A program made the translations under genes and the position numbers. Shown piece after piece: positions 28,529 to 37,011 of a DNA stretch of 48,775 nucleotides (position 1 is the first letter of the stretch; the number at the start of each line of letters is the position of its first letter). The notes below the pieces were generated by a model that was not told the DNA's origin, did no database searches, and saw only the letters and a list, made by a program, of their open reading frames with translations. Source of the DNA: Bacillota bacterium (GTDB taxonomy: Bacteria; Bacillota; Bacilli; Bacillales; Cytobacillaceae); NCBI GenBank assembly GCA_030705955.1, contig JAUZPL010000028.1, forward strand, positions 1 to 48,775, in the 5' to 3' direction.

Positions 28529-30049
28529 GTGGTTTTTCTGAAGAATATTGTAAGGGTTATCTTATTTCTGATTGTTTTGGGAGTATTCATATTTTTCTTT
28601 AAGGACCATATACAGGGTGGGCTTTTTGGGTTTTTGAGCCTTTTAATTACTCTCTCTGTCATTTTTATTGGCTTTGTCATTTTCTTTGAAAATCGGCATC
28701 CTACCCAAACTTTAACTTGGCTTGTGGTTTTAGGGAGCTTTCCGCTTGTGGGTTTTATTTTTTATTTGCTTTTTGGCAGAAATTATCGAAAAGAACGTAT
28801 GTATCGAAAAAAATACTTTCTTGATAAACAAGCATTTTTAAATGTCGAGGGAGAGAATGACCCACAAAGTGAGGAAAAAATCGTACAATTAGGACCACAT
28901 CAGCGAAGGTTATTTTCTTTAGCACAAAACCTAGGAAATAGCCCTATTTCTTTCGACACTGCAACTAAAACACTGACGAATGGACATACAACTTTTTACC
29001 ATATCATGAAGGAATTAAAACGAGCAAGACATCATATACATCTTGAATATTATATTGTCCGTCATGACAAAATTGGAGAAGAAATCAAAAATGTTTTAAT
29101 TGAAAAAGCAAAACAAGGAGTAAAAATCCGCTTCCTATATGACGCAGTGGGATCGTGGCAGCTTTCAAAAAAGTATATTGCAGATTTGAGAAATGCAGGG
29201 ATTGAAACAGTTTCATTTGGACCAGTAAAAGTTGCTTTTTTAAACAGCAAATTTAATTTTAGAAACCATCGAAAAATTATTGTGATTGATGGAAATATTG
29301 GTTTTGTAGGTGGTTTAAATATTGGAGATGAATATTTAGGCCGGAATAAAAATATTGGATTCTGGAGAGACACCCATTTAATGTTGCGTGGAGAAGCGGT
29401 GAGAACGCTCCAGCTTATTTTCTTACAGGATTGGTATTATATGACCAACCATAGTTTTCTTACTGCCGAATATCTATCACCACAGTTAGATAATAAAACA
29501 CATGGTGGAGTACAACTTATCCCTGGAGGACCTGATAACGAGTGGAGTGTGATTAAAAATATTTTTTTCTCCATGATCACTTCAGCAAGAGAATCAGTTT
29601 GGATTGCTTCACCTTACTTTATTCCAGATGAAGATATTTTTTCAGCAATAAAAGTTGCAGCCCTTAGTGGAATAGATGTCCGCTTATTAGTACCAAATCG
29701 ACCTGACAAACGGATTGTGTTCCATGCCTCTCGATCATACTTTCCAGAGCTCATGGAGGCTGGGGTGAAAGTTTATGAATATGAGAGAGGATTTATGCAC
29801 AGTAAAATTATTATAGTTGATCATGAGCTGGCATCCATCGGGACTTCAAATATGGATATGCGGAGCTTTCATCTGAATTTTGAGGTAAATGCATTTTTAT
29901 ATCGAACAAATAGTACCGAGAAGCTTGTTGCGGATTATATCGATGATTTGAAATATTCACGTGAACTTAATTTAGAAGTTTTTCAGAAGAGGCATATTGG
30001 GTTTCGGTTACTAGAGTCAACTTCAAGACTTCTTTCACCTTTACTATAA
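28529..30049 (+). CDS. cls: cardiolipin synthase
   Basis: This membrane enzyme of about 506 residues joins two phosphatidylglycerols to cardiolipin. It has two or three N-terminal helices (residues 5-70), then two phospholipase-D HKD motifs, HRKIIVID near 246 and HSKIIIVD near 428, each followed by G and N residues. The start is uncertain. GTG at 28529 overlaps the sequence AGGTGG, whereas a CTG at 28538 would be spaced correctly from it. It is not at this place in B. subtilis. Confidence 0.92.
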   Translation: MVFLKNIVRVILFLIVLGVFIFFFKDHIQGGLFGFLSLLITLSVIFIGFVIFFENRHPTQTLTWLVVLGSFPLVGFIFYLLFGRNYRKERMYRKKYFLDKQAFLNVEGENDPQSEEKIVQLGPHQRRLFSLAQNLGNSPISFDTATKTLTNGHTTFYHIMKELKRARHHIHLEYYIVRHDKIGEEIKNVLIEKAKQGVKIRFLYDAVGSWQLSKKYIADLRNAGIETVSFGPVKVAFLNSKFNFRNHRKIIVIDGNIGFVGGLNIGDEYLGRNKNIGFWRDTHLMLRGEAVRTLQLIFLQDWYYMTNHSFLTAEYLSPQLDNKTHGGVQLIPGGPDNEWSVIKNIFFSMITSARESVWIASPYFIPDEDIFSAIKVAALSGIDVRLLVPNRPDKRIVFHASRSYFPELMEAGVKVYEYERGFMHSKIIIVDHELASIGTSNMDMRSFHLNFEVNAFLYRTNSTEKLVADYIDDLKYSRELNLEVFQKRHIGFRLLESTSRLLSPLL

Positions 30050-30083
30050 AAGGGCTTGATTCTTTTTATAGTAAAGGAATTTT
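30036..30083 (+). terminator. terminator after cls
   Basis: CCTTTACTATAAAA pairs with TTTTATAGTAAAGG and AATTTTTATATTT follows. The left arm includes the last codons and stop of cls. Confidence 0.7.
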
Positions 30084-30126
30084 TATATTTATGAAGAATT
30101 AGTATAAGAAAGGAGAGTGATTTTAT

Positions 30127-31305
30127 GTGTTAACGGCGAAGATGAAGGATGGAAGAAGACTTTGCCTTGGGTATGAATATAAAAAAGAAACACTTTTCAT
30201 TCTTCGGGAGAAAGAGGAATTCTTTTGCCCGGTGTGTGGAGAGAGAGTAATTTTAAAGCTTGGTGACAAAAAGATTTATCATTTTGCTCATAGAAGCAAA
30301 TCTGCCTGTCGTGAGTATGTCGAAAATGAAACAGAAACACATTTGAGTGGTAAATTGCAGCTTTACCAGTGGTTAAAAAAACAAAAGTTATACGTTGAGC
30401 TAGAATATTATGATAAGGAAATTCAGCAAAGACCAGATATTCTCTTTATATATAATGGAAAAAAATATGCATTGGAATATCAATGTTCTGTTATACCAGA
30501 AGAAATATTTAAAAAGAGAACGTTAAAATACCTTCAAAACGGCTATACTCCACTTTGGATATTAGGAGGAAAGCATTTCAATCAAATGGGGAGCCTCTCA
30601 AGTTTCCATTTTTTATTTTTGCAAAAAACGAACGATTCCACTTTTTATATTCCGTATTATTCTCCTGAAAAGAAGTTCTTTCTTCTTCAACATTCCATTT
30701 TCCCGTACTCAACAAAAAACGCCATTTTTCAAAAAAAGATTATTCCTATTGACCAATTAAAAATAGTTCATTTACTAGAACCAGCTCTTCAAGGGCGGTT
30801 AGATTTTAAAAAGTGGAGAGACAGGCAAGAAAATTATAAACTACGATTTGCTTCATATCCAAACAATGGAAAGAAATTCTTTCTAAATGAACTTTACCAA
30901 CAAGGGCTTAATCTTTTCCTCATGCCTGTAGAAATCGGGCTCCCCGTTCCCTTAGCTTTTACTATACTAACACCCTTATTTGTCTGGCAAACCTATATTT
31001 TCCTAGATGTATTTAAATATAAACAAGGTGGAAATTTTATCTATTTAAAAGAAGTTGAGAATTGTTTTGATAAAAGAATAAAGAAAGGAGACATTCAGAT
31101 CCGACAGGGCTCATTTCTTTCTAACTATTTACAACCTGTTAATGAATATTTGTACCTCTTAGAGAAACTAGGAACAATAAAAAGAGTAAAGCAAGGAATA
31201 TTCCAATTGAGTGCCACAATTAACTTGCCAAAAACCAATATGGAACGAGAAGAAATAATGAATTGCTTTTATAAAAATAACTTAAAAACAGTTGACAGGA
31301 CATAA
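30127..31305 (+). CDS. coiA: competence protein CoiA
   Basis: This 392-residue protein of the transformation machinery in Firmicutes acts on incoming DNA; a nuclease role is proposed. The N-terminus has a zinc-finger-like FFCPVCGERV with later HFAH and a cysteine at 60. The nuclease core has RPDILF and YALEYQCS, a PD-(D/E)xK-like pattern with ExQ. The start is GTG with AGGAGAG 8 nt before it; an overlapping ATG in another frame reads only two codons. It is CoiA (YjbF) by place, between mecA and pepF. Confidence 0.88.
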   Translation: MLTAKMKDGRRLCLGYEYKKETLFILREKEEFFCPVCGERVILKLGDKKIYHFAHRSKSACREYVENETETHLSGKLQLYQWLKKQKLYVELEYYDKEIQQRPDILFIYNGKKYALEYQCSVIPEEIFKKRTLKYLQNGYTPLWILGGKHFNQMGSLSSFHFLFLQKTNDSTFYIPYYSPEKKFFLLQHSIFPYSTKNAIFQKKIIPIDQLKIVHLLEPALQGRLDFKKWRDRQENYKLRFASYPNNGKKFFLNELYQQGLNLFLMPVEIGLPVPLAFTILTPLFVWQTYIFLDVFKYKQGGNFIYLKEVENCFDKRIKKGDIQIRQGSFLSNYLQPVNEYLYLLEKLGTIKRVKQGIFQLSATINLPKTNMEREEIMNCFYKNNLKTVDRT

Positions 31306-31408
31306 TATGAAAGGAATAACTTCTTAATTTAAAAAGGAAAAAGGGAAATGGCGAAGAATATAGTAAAGAAGGTTTTTCGAAATACGAATCATTGAATGGA
31401 GGATGAAC

Positions 31409-33229
31409 ATGACAAATGAAACAAAAGTAAAGTCTCTTCCTACAAGAAGTGATATTCCTGTTGAGGAGACTTGGAAGTTAGAGGATATCTTTTCAAGTGA
31501 TGAGGAATGGGAGAAGGAATATCAGGAGGTAAGATCACTAATTCCTGATGTAAAAAAATATGAAGGAAAGCTTAATCATAGTGCGGAAACATTATATGAA
31601 GCATTATCACAGCAAGATGCCCTGCTTGAAAGAATCGGGAAGCTTTATACATATGCTCATATGAGGTATGACCAAGACACAACCAATTCTTTTTATCAAG
31701 GTCTTGACGACCGAATGAAAAATCTTTATTCACAGGCGGCTAGCCAATTAGCCTATATAGTGCCTGAAATTTTATCCATTGATGAAAGTAAAATAAATGA
31801 ATTTTTAAATACTAAATCAGAGCTACAGCACTATAAACATGCTATTGAAGAAATTAACTTACAAAGACCACATGTACTTTCTGCAGTAGAGGAAGCACTG
31901 TTAGCAGAGGCTAGTGAAGTCATGAACGCATCCAGCACCACCTTTGGTATGCTGAATAATGCTGACTTAGAGTTTCCTTCTATTAAAGATGACGATGGAA
32001 ATGAGGTAGAGGTGACGCATGGAAGGTATAGCCGTTTCCTTGAGAGCCCAGACCAAAGAGTTCGTCATGATGCATTTAAAGCGGTATATGAAACATATGG
32101 GAAGTATAATAATACATTTGCAAGTACCTTAAGTGGAAATGTGAAAAAGGATAATTTCAACGCAAGAGTTAGGAAATATGATTCTGCGAGACAGGCTGCA
32201 TTGGCTGCAAATAATATACCGGAAAGTGTTTATGAAAACCTTGTCAAAACAGTAAATGAACATCTTCCATTATTGCATCGGTATCTAAAGTTACGTAAAA
32301 AAGTACTAGGTCTCGATGAACTACACATGTATGATTTGTATACTCCACTTGTTAAAGATGTCAAAATGGAAATTAAATTTGATGAGGCAAAAGAAATTGT
32401 GTTAAAGGGATTGGCCCCATTAGGTGAAGAGTATTTAAATGTTTTGAAGGAAGCCTTTGAAAATCGTTGGATTGATGTCCATGAAAATAAAGGAAAGCGC
32501 AGTGGTGCATATTCTTCAGGTGCATATGGGACAAATCCATACATTCTTCTAAACTGGCAGGATAATGTCAATAACCTATTTACTTTGGCACATGAATTAG
32601 GCCATTCTGTCCATAGCTATTACACAAGAAAAACCCAGGCCTATGCATATGGAGATTATTCTATCTTTGTTGCAGAGGTTGCCTCTACTTGTAATGAAGC
32701 ATTATTAAATGATTATTTATTAAAAACAATTGATGATAAACAAAAACGTATTTATTTGTTGAATCATTATTTAGAGGGATTTAGAGGAACTGTATTCCGT
32801 CAGACAATGTTTGCAGAATTTGAGCATGTCATACATCAGAAGCTTCAAAATAATGAGGCATTAACAGCAGAAAGTTTAACAAATGAATATTATGCATTAA
32901 ATCAAAAGTACTTTGGTGAAGAAGATATCGTGATTGATAAAGAAATAGGTCTTGAGTGGGCAAGAATTCCACACTTTTATTACAACTATTATGTATACCA
33001 ATATTCAACTGGTTTTAGTGCAGCTACAGCATTAAGCAAACAAATTTTAGAAGAAGGAGAGCCAGCAGTAAAACGATATATTAAAGAATTCTTGAGTGCC
33101 GGAAGCTCCGATTACCCTATTGAGGTATTAAAGAAGGCAGGAGTGGATATGACAAATGCAGATCCAATTAAAAATGCCTGCAAAGTGTTTGAAGAAAAAC
33201 TTACTGAAATGGAACAACTTTTGTCATAA
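31409..33229 (+). CDS. pepF: oligoendopeptidase F (M3 family)
   Basis: This 606-residue zinc peptidase cleaves short peptides in the cytosol. The site is HELGH in FTLAHELGHSVHSYY (about 387-391), with a downstream glutamate in FVAEVASTCNEALL. The second ATG (31409) is chosen for its 6-nt spacing from GGAGG. It could degrade peptides imported by the two opp systems and is known to affect competence and sporulation peptides when overexpressed in Bacillus. It is yjbG by place. Confidence 0.95.
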   Translation: MTNETKVKSLPTRSDIPVEETWKLEDIFSSDEEWEKEYQEVRSLIPDVKKYEGKLNHSAETLYEALSQQDALLERIGKLYTYAHMRYDQDTTNSFYQGLDDRMKNLYSQAASQLAYIVPEILSIDESKINEFLNTKSELQHYKHAIEEINLQRPHVLSAVEEALLAEASEVMNASSTTFGMLNNADLEFPSIKDDDGNEVEVTHGRYSRFLESPDQRVRHDAFKAVYETYGKYNNTFASTLSGNVKKDNFNARVRKYDSARQAALAANNIPESVYENLVKTVNEHLPLLHRYLKLRKKVLGLDELHMYDLYTPLVKDVKMEIKFDEAKEIVLKGLAPLGEEYLNVLKEAFENRWIDVHENKGKRSGAYSSGAYGTNPYILLNWQDNVNNLFTLAHELGHSVHSYYTRKTQAYAYGDYSIFVAEVASTCNEALLNDYLLKTIDDKQKRIYLLNHYLEGFRGTVFRQTMFAEFEHVIHQKLQNNEALTAESLTNEYYALNQKYFGEEDIVIDKEIGLEWARIPHFYYNYYVYQYSTGFSAATALSKQILEEGEPAVKRYIKEFLSAGSSDYPIEVLKKAGVDMTNADPIKNACKVFEEKLTEMEQLLS

Positions 33230-33230
33230 T

Positions 33231-33266
33231 CAAAAGGGGATGGCTGTTAGACAGTCATTCCTTTTT
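33231..33266 (+). terminator. terminator after pepF
   Basis: AAAGGGGATGGCTG pairs, with mismatches, with CAGTCATTCCTTTTTT and ends in T6. It starts 2 bp after the stop. Confidence 0.8.
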
Positions 33267-33328
33267 TGATATTGGAAGGTTATTTTTAATATTTAAAGAT
33301 TGCGAAATCGCTATTTAAGGGAGTTAAT

Positions 33329-33419
33329 GGGTAAATCAGGGGAGTGAATGGTAAAAAGAAAGATCTGAATGGTAAATCGAGGAAACCTGGTGGTAAACTT
33401 TCAAAACTCAATGGTAAAT
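33329..33419. repeat. 21-bp-period GGTAAA element, copy A
   Basis: GGTAAA occurs at 33330, 33350, 33371, 33392 and 33413, so spacing is 20, 21, 21 and 21 bp. The 15-bp intervals vary. Copy B lies at 35514-35581 and begins with similar units (GGTAAATC, then GGTAAAAAG). It lies between the pepF terminator and the 52-bp array. Confidence 0.7.
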
Positions 33420-33542
33420 GAATCCAACACTCCTTTTCAATCGTTCTTCGCTGATTAATCAAAAGAATAATGTCCAAAGCCTGGATTTTTAGTATTTATG
33501 ACTGTCTATGAATGTACAATTTTGCTTAAATTTTTTCTTTAA

Positions 33543-33570
33543 GTCCCCCTGCCCAATTGGGTAGGGGGTT
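33543..33570. repeat. GC-rich inverted repeat before the array
   Basis: CCCCCTGCCCAATTGGG and TAGGGGG form a nearly perfect palindrome with centre AATT. It stands out in AT-rich surroundings and ends a few bases before the first array unit. It could be a terminator or a structural boundary. Confidence 0.5.
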
Positions 33571-33573
33571 GTT

Positions 33574-34361
33574 TCAATGGAGAAAAAGGATTAATCGTCA
33601 CAGCTCAAAGGAAAAAGGAGAAAGAGTTGTGGGGAAAAAGGATCTAACGTCACAACTCAAAGGAAAATAGAGGGGGAGTTGTGGAGAAAAATGATCTATC
33701 GTCACAACTCAAAGGGAAATAGAGAGAGAGTTGTGGAGAAAAAGGATTTATCATCACAACTCAAAGGGAAATAAAGAGAGAGTTGTGGAGAAAAATGATC
33801 TATCGTCACAACTCAAAGGAAAAAGGAGAAAGAGTTGTGGAGAAAAAGGATTTATCATCACAACTCAAAGGGAAATAAAGAGAGAGTTGTGGAGAAAAAG
33901 GATCTATCGTCGCAACTCAAAGGAAAAAAGAGAGGGAGTTGTGGAGAAAAAGGATTTATCGTCACAACTAAAAGGAAAAAAGAGAGAGAGTTGTGGAGAA
34001 AAAGGATTTATCGTCGCAACTCAAAGGAAAATAAAGAGAGAGTTGTGGAGAAAAAGGATTTATCGTCACAACTCAAAGGAAAAAAGAGAGAGAGTTGTGG
34101 AGAAAAAGGATTTATCGTCACAACTCAAAGGAAAAAGGAGAGAGAGTTGTGGAGAAAAAGGATTTATCATCACAACTCAAAGGGAAATAAAGAGAGAGTT
34201 GTGGAGAAAAATGATTTATCGTCGCAACTCAAAGGAAAAAAGAGAGAGAGTTATGGAGAAAAAGTATTTATCGTCACAACTCAAAGGAAAAAGGAGAGAG
34301 AGTTGTGGAGAAAAAGGATTTATCGTCACAGCTCAAGGGAGAAAGGAGAGTGAGTTGTGAT
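33574..34361. repeat. tandem array of 15 units of exactly 52 bp
   Basis: The motif GTTGTGG (or a variant) recurs at 33626, 33678, 33730 and on to 34354, always 52 bp apart. The first unit (33574) has a diverged left edge, and a partial unit ends the array. Each unit reads GAGTTGTG, 19 nt (GAGAAAAAGGATTTATCGT), CACAACTC, then a purine-rich linker, so it can fold as an 8-bp hairpin. Long open frames cross it because the unit lacks stops, but 52 is not a multiple of three. Confidence 0.95.
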
Positions 34362-34369
34362 TAAAAAGA

Positions 34370-34760
34370 TTAATATTTAATAGGAATTGACACAACAGGA
34401 TTATTTGTTTCGATATTAACCTCATCATCAGATGCAAAGATTACGCCTAACGGGAATGTTCGTTTTAAGGCATTACTCTGAGCAACTTTTTCAATCATGG
34501 CTGAAGGCATACTATTCCAAACTGGATTTTTACCTGAAAGCGCAGTATGATATTCAGCAAAATCAGCAAAGGTAAAGGTATTACCACGTGATTTTGTTTT
34601 AACGACTGCCCAGGCACCAAGAATTTTTCCACGCTTCGAGCCAAATTTATGGATTGGTACCCCTTGTACTGCATCCACTTCAAAAAAGTCCCTTCTTTTA
34701 CTACACCTGACAAGATGTTCTGAAAATCATCTTGTTTCATGGCATATCTTTGAAGGGTCA
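34370..34760 (-). pseudogene. remnant of a phage RecT/Bet-type annealing protein gene, frameshifted
   Basis: The 3' part (34370 to about 34681) reads EVDAVQGVPIHKFGSKRG, then GAWAVVKTKSRGNTFTF, then WNSMPSAMIEKVAQSNALKR. This resembles RecT/Bet single-strand annealing proteins (compare W...PA.MI.KVA...ALR.AFP). The part before it (YAMKQDDFQNILSGVVKEGTF) is in another frame. The switch falls at the run of six A on the plus strand (34682-34687), so a one-base change broke the gene. The N-terminus is missing. It abuts the 52-bp array. It is probably a prophage relic, not functional. Confidence 0.65.
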
Positions 34761-35021
34761 CAATCAGGTGCATCTTATGACATAAGGGATAATTATCAAG
34801 ATGGTATAGGTTCCTATATTTCGGATTGGTTTTATATTGGAAAACCAACGTCTGGTTCTGGTTTTAAAATGTGTTCTAAGTGGACACATACATGGTCCAA
34901 TAGTGTATGGACTTTAAGTAGTTTAACTCTCAGCTATCCAAAAAGTGTTAGTGCAACATAGACATCGTCTGGTCAGCCTGGTTCCTGGTCATCAACAGAT
35001 CAAGATAGTATTTCATTTTAA
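34740..35021 (+). pseudogene. broken C-terminal fragment of an unknown protein
   Basis: A plus-strand frame reads WHIFEGSQSGASYDIRDNYQ, then GIGSYISDWFYIGKPTSGSG, then TWSNSVWTLSSLTLSYPKSV, with an in-frame TAG at 34959. It continues TSSGQPGSWSSTDQDSISF to a TAA. Trp, Ser, Gly and Tyr richness suggests a secreted protein. No start or ribosome site is seen. It joins the RecT-like remnant at about 34720-34770. Confidence 0.4.
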
Positions 35022-35097
35022 AAGAATAAAAGAAATGATAATTGAATTCTGAACTAGCACCTATGTCATGGATACATAAAAAGAAGTGATTAAACTA

Positions 35098-35140
35098 TTA
35101 AAGATGATTCCTATATTAAATAGGATTCATCTTTTTTTAG
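35098..35140 (+). terminator. terminator-like hairpin in the accessory gap
   Basis: AAGATGATTCCTAT pairs with ATAGGATTCATCTT (one mismatch) and T7 follows. It lies 77 bp beyond the stop of the broken plus-strand fragment. Confidence 0.65.
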
Positions 35141-35306
35141 TTTCACTGATATCGAGTTATAGTAAAATTTAAGTATATAAAAAAATACCTGCAGATAAAA
35201 AACTCTTTTCAAGAGTCTTACTCTCAGGCACCATATAAAATTGAAAAAATTTCTAAAAACAACTTTCAAATAACTCAACTCCTAAAGTTCATAATATTAA
35301 TATTTT

Positions 35307-35505
35307 TTACCAATATTTCTTTATAATGTTTAAAAATTCATCTCTTTGTTCAAATAAATAATTTTGAGCTTTTCATTTGGTTACCTTAACCCATTTTTAG
35401 AATTAATGGATGCCTCAAATTATTGAATTTATCCAACGAGTAACTGTTTGATTCAAATTTGCTGAACCTTCTCTAATTTCCTCAAAAATATATGACAGTA
35501 AAGTT
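35307..35505 (-). pseudogene. possible decayed coding remnants
   Basis: Two minus-strand stretches look like protein fragments. One, ending at 35307, reads AQNYLFEQRDEFLNIIKKYW. The other, at 35415-35505, reads YIFEEIREGSANLNQTVTRW. Stops and frame changes separate them. No start is seen. The region 35022-35661 shows no intact gene. Confidence 0.25.
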
Positions 35506-35513
35506 GTCCAAGA

Positions 35514-35581
35514 GGTAAATCGGGAGAAAAGACTGGTAAAAAGAAAAACAGGCGGGTAAATTCCCAAAACCCGCCGGTAAA
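35514..35581. repeat. 21-bp-period GGTAAA element, copy B
   Basis: GGTAAA lies at 35514, 35535, 35555 and 35576 (spacing 21, 20 and 21). The last two intervals contain the inverted repeat GGCGGG/CCCGCC. The copy corresponds to copy A at 33329. The pair brackets the array and the dead genes. Confidence 0.65.
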
Positions 35582-35661
35582 AAGCAAAACTAAATAGTTA
35601 ATGAGGAAGCTAGATTTTCAATCATTCCCCAAGGGTTAAAAACCAGATTCTCACTTTTAAG

Positions 35662-35841
35662 TTAAAATCCTTTAAATCTTTTTCGTTGATTAAAGGAGGA
35701 AAAAAAGATAACGAATGATAGAAACAAAAGTGGAATGCTAATAAAAAGAGGAAAAACATTCATTAAAGCAAGCATGTTAAGGAAAAAAGTAAAGATAATA
35801 AAAAGTATTATCAGGAAAAAAGAGAATTTGTTCACGTTCAT
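35662..35841 (-). CDS. small membrane protein next to roxS
   Basis: This 59-residue protein starts MNVNKFSFFLIILFIIFTFF. It has two membrane helices (about 7-27 and 30-49) and a basic tail NQRKRFKGF. AAAAGGTGG lies before the ATG, and the frame is intact. It is close to the 60-residue limit at which automatic calls are often dropped. In B. subtilis the small gene yizD is beside roxS at this place. I cannot confirm that it is the same family. Confidence 0.6.
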   Translation of the reverse strand: MNVNKFSFFLIILFIIFTFFLNMLALMNVFPLFISIPLLFLSFVIFFSSFNQRKRFKGF

Positions 35842-35913
35842 AAGCCACCTTTTAGAGGGAATAGGTTATTAATATTGTATTATCCATTAAATGTTTATAT
35901 GATTATGACAATA

Positions 35914-35966
35914 TTGTGAAATGCAGCACATACTTATTGTCAATAACTTTATTCCCATGGTATATT
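35914..35966 (+). promoter_or_regulatory. roxS promoter with Rex-like site
   Basis: TTGTCA (35937-35942), 18 nt and TATATT (35961-35966) form the promoter. Just upstream, TTGTGAAATGCAGCACAT (35914-35931) has one perfect half of the Rex consensus TTGTGAAnnnnTTCACAA and one degenerate half. Rex and ResD control roxS in B. subtilis. Control by Rex here is inferred. Confidence 0.6.
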
Positions 35967-35972
35967 TTACTC

Positions 35973-36088
35973 GTGAAGTTGATCACAACAAACATATACC
36001 CCTTTGTTTGACCGTGAAAAATTTCTCCCATCCCCTTTGTTCGTATTTATAGGAAAAGGCCCTGCAGAGATGCAAGGCCTTTTTCAAT
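35973..36088 (+). ncRNA. roxS: small regulatory RNA RoxS (RsaE)
   Basis: This RNA of about 115 nt carries the conserved RsaE/RoxS core: AACAAACATATACCCCTTTG, then TTTGACCGTGAAAAATTTC, then TCCCATCCCCTTTGTT. The two CCCCTTT motifs are complementary to ribosome sites and repress central-metabolism mRNAs in B. subtilis and S. aureus. The place directly downstream of yjbH and facing it is as in B. subtilis. Its own promoter lies 7 nt upstream of the estimated start. A perfect terminator (AAAAGGCC, TGCA, GAGA, TGCA, GGCCTTTTT) ends it at 36056-36086. It is not protein coding. Confidence 0.92.
36056..36086 (+). terminator. terminator of roxS
   Basis: AAAAGGCCCTGCA pairs with TGCAAGGCCTTTTT around the loop GAGA, with one mismatch. 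It forms the 3' end of RoxS. Confidence 0.9.
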
Positions 36089-36103
36089 GTTATTGTAAAT
36101 TGA

Positions 36104-36137
36104 AAGCCCTCCCCTTAAAAAAGCGGGGAAGGCTTTC
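36104..36137 (-). terminator. terminator of the yjbI-spxH operon
   Basis: GAAAGCCCTCCCC pairs with GGGGAAGGCTTTC (one mismatch), just after the spxH stop on the minus strand. It lies between the convergent roxS and spxH. Confidence 0.75.
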
Positions 36138-36138
36138 A

Positions 36139-37011
36139 TTATTTATCCTCATTTATATATCGCCAGAATGTTCCATACTTTGCTTGAATTTGTTCTACTT
36201 TCTGTTTTAAAAGTAACTTTTTCATTTCCTTTTCAACTTGTGCTGTGGTCATATTATATACAACAGCAATTTCCTGTGAACCGACAAGTTGAAAAAATCG
36301 AATGAATGCTTCCAATGGTGGCAATGTAGATGGGACAGGTTTCTCAGAGAGCATTTCCTCTAAAATTTGAACATAAATCTCATATGGATAAACTCCAGTT
36401 ATTTTTATTCCTTCTTCTTCTGAATTTTCATTAAAGAAAACGAGTGACGGAATTTCTTGAACATCCATTTCTGAAGTGATTTTTAAATCGCATTGAAATG
36501 CCTTTGCAGCACTTTCAGAATGTATGTCTGCAATAAACTCCTCTACATCCAGACCAATGCTTACTGCACAATCCTTAAGAACATCAAAATTAGATATATT
36601 TTGTTTCTCTAAAAAAAGAACTTCTTGAAGCTTTCGCAGGAAACGAATTCCCGATCTTCTTCCTTGCAGCTCAGCTGCTTTAATCGCTATTGAAGCAATA
36701 AAAGGAGATGATATTGGATTTTCCAACCAGAGGTTTCCGTCGCATGACATTCCTGTCCGGCTTGCTGTTTTCTCCCAAAGTAAGGCGATATTCTCAAAGT
36801 CCTTTTTTTTCCTAAGATTTAAATTTTCAAGTTTTCCACTTAAAACATGTTTGATGGAAAAATAGCGTCCATATTCAATTCTTAGTTTTTTTAAAGTAGG
36901 TTCAAGTGCCCAGCATTCAGGACAAATGGGGTCTACAAAAAAGTAAATTTCAATTGGTTTCTTATCCTTTCCATGACAATGGTGAGCTGAAAAGGGTGGA
37001 TTATGATTCAT
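36139..37011 (-). CDS. spxH: SpxH (YjbH), adaptor for ClpXP proteolysis of Spx
   Basis: This 290-residue protein of the DsbA/thioredoxin fold presents Spx to ClpXP. The N-terminus is His/Cys-rich (HHCHG, residues 10-14), thought to bind zinc, followed by C30PEC33 in [14 protein letters not shown]. An ATG at 37011 overlaps the yjbI stop by one base (TGATG), which implies coupling, and AAAGGTGA is 9 nt upstream. Its target Spx is encoded at 27140. Confidence 0.93.
   Translation of the reverse strand: MNHNPPFSAHHCHGKDKKPIEIYFFVDPICPECWALEPTLKKLRIEYGRYFSIKHVLSGKLENLNLRKKKDFENIALLWEKTASRTGMSCDGNLWLENPISSPFIASIAIKAAELQGRRSGIRFLRKLQEVLFLEKQNISNFDVLKDCAVSIGLDVEEFIADIHSESAAKAFQCDLKITSEMDVQEIPSLVFFNENSEEEGIKITGVYPYEIYVQILEEMLSEKPVPSTLPPLEAFIRFFQLVGSQEIAVVYNMTTAQVEKEMKKLLLKQKVEQIQAKYGTFWRYINEDK

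Noticed and set aside
33626-34354. Cluster of DnaA boxes
   Set aside because: Each unit has TGTGGAGAA, one base off the complement of TTATCCACA, but the mismatch is in a conserved position and no exact box occurs. A DnaA-binding test would settle it.
33731-34360. Repeat-rich basic proteins read from the array
   Set aside because: Two frames are open only because the unit lacks stops. The 52-bp step rotates the frame, the starts lack a proper context and no family is recognisable.
33574-34361. CRISPR array
   Set aside because: The whole 52-bp unit is conserved, with no variable spacers, and no cas genes are near.
36004-36210. Small protein gene over roxS
   Set aside because: The frame crosses RoxS and two terminators and has no ribosome site. 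The RNA explains the conservation.
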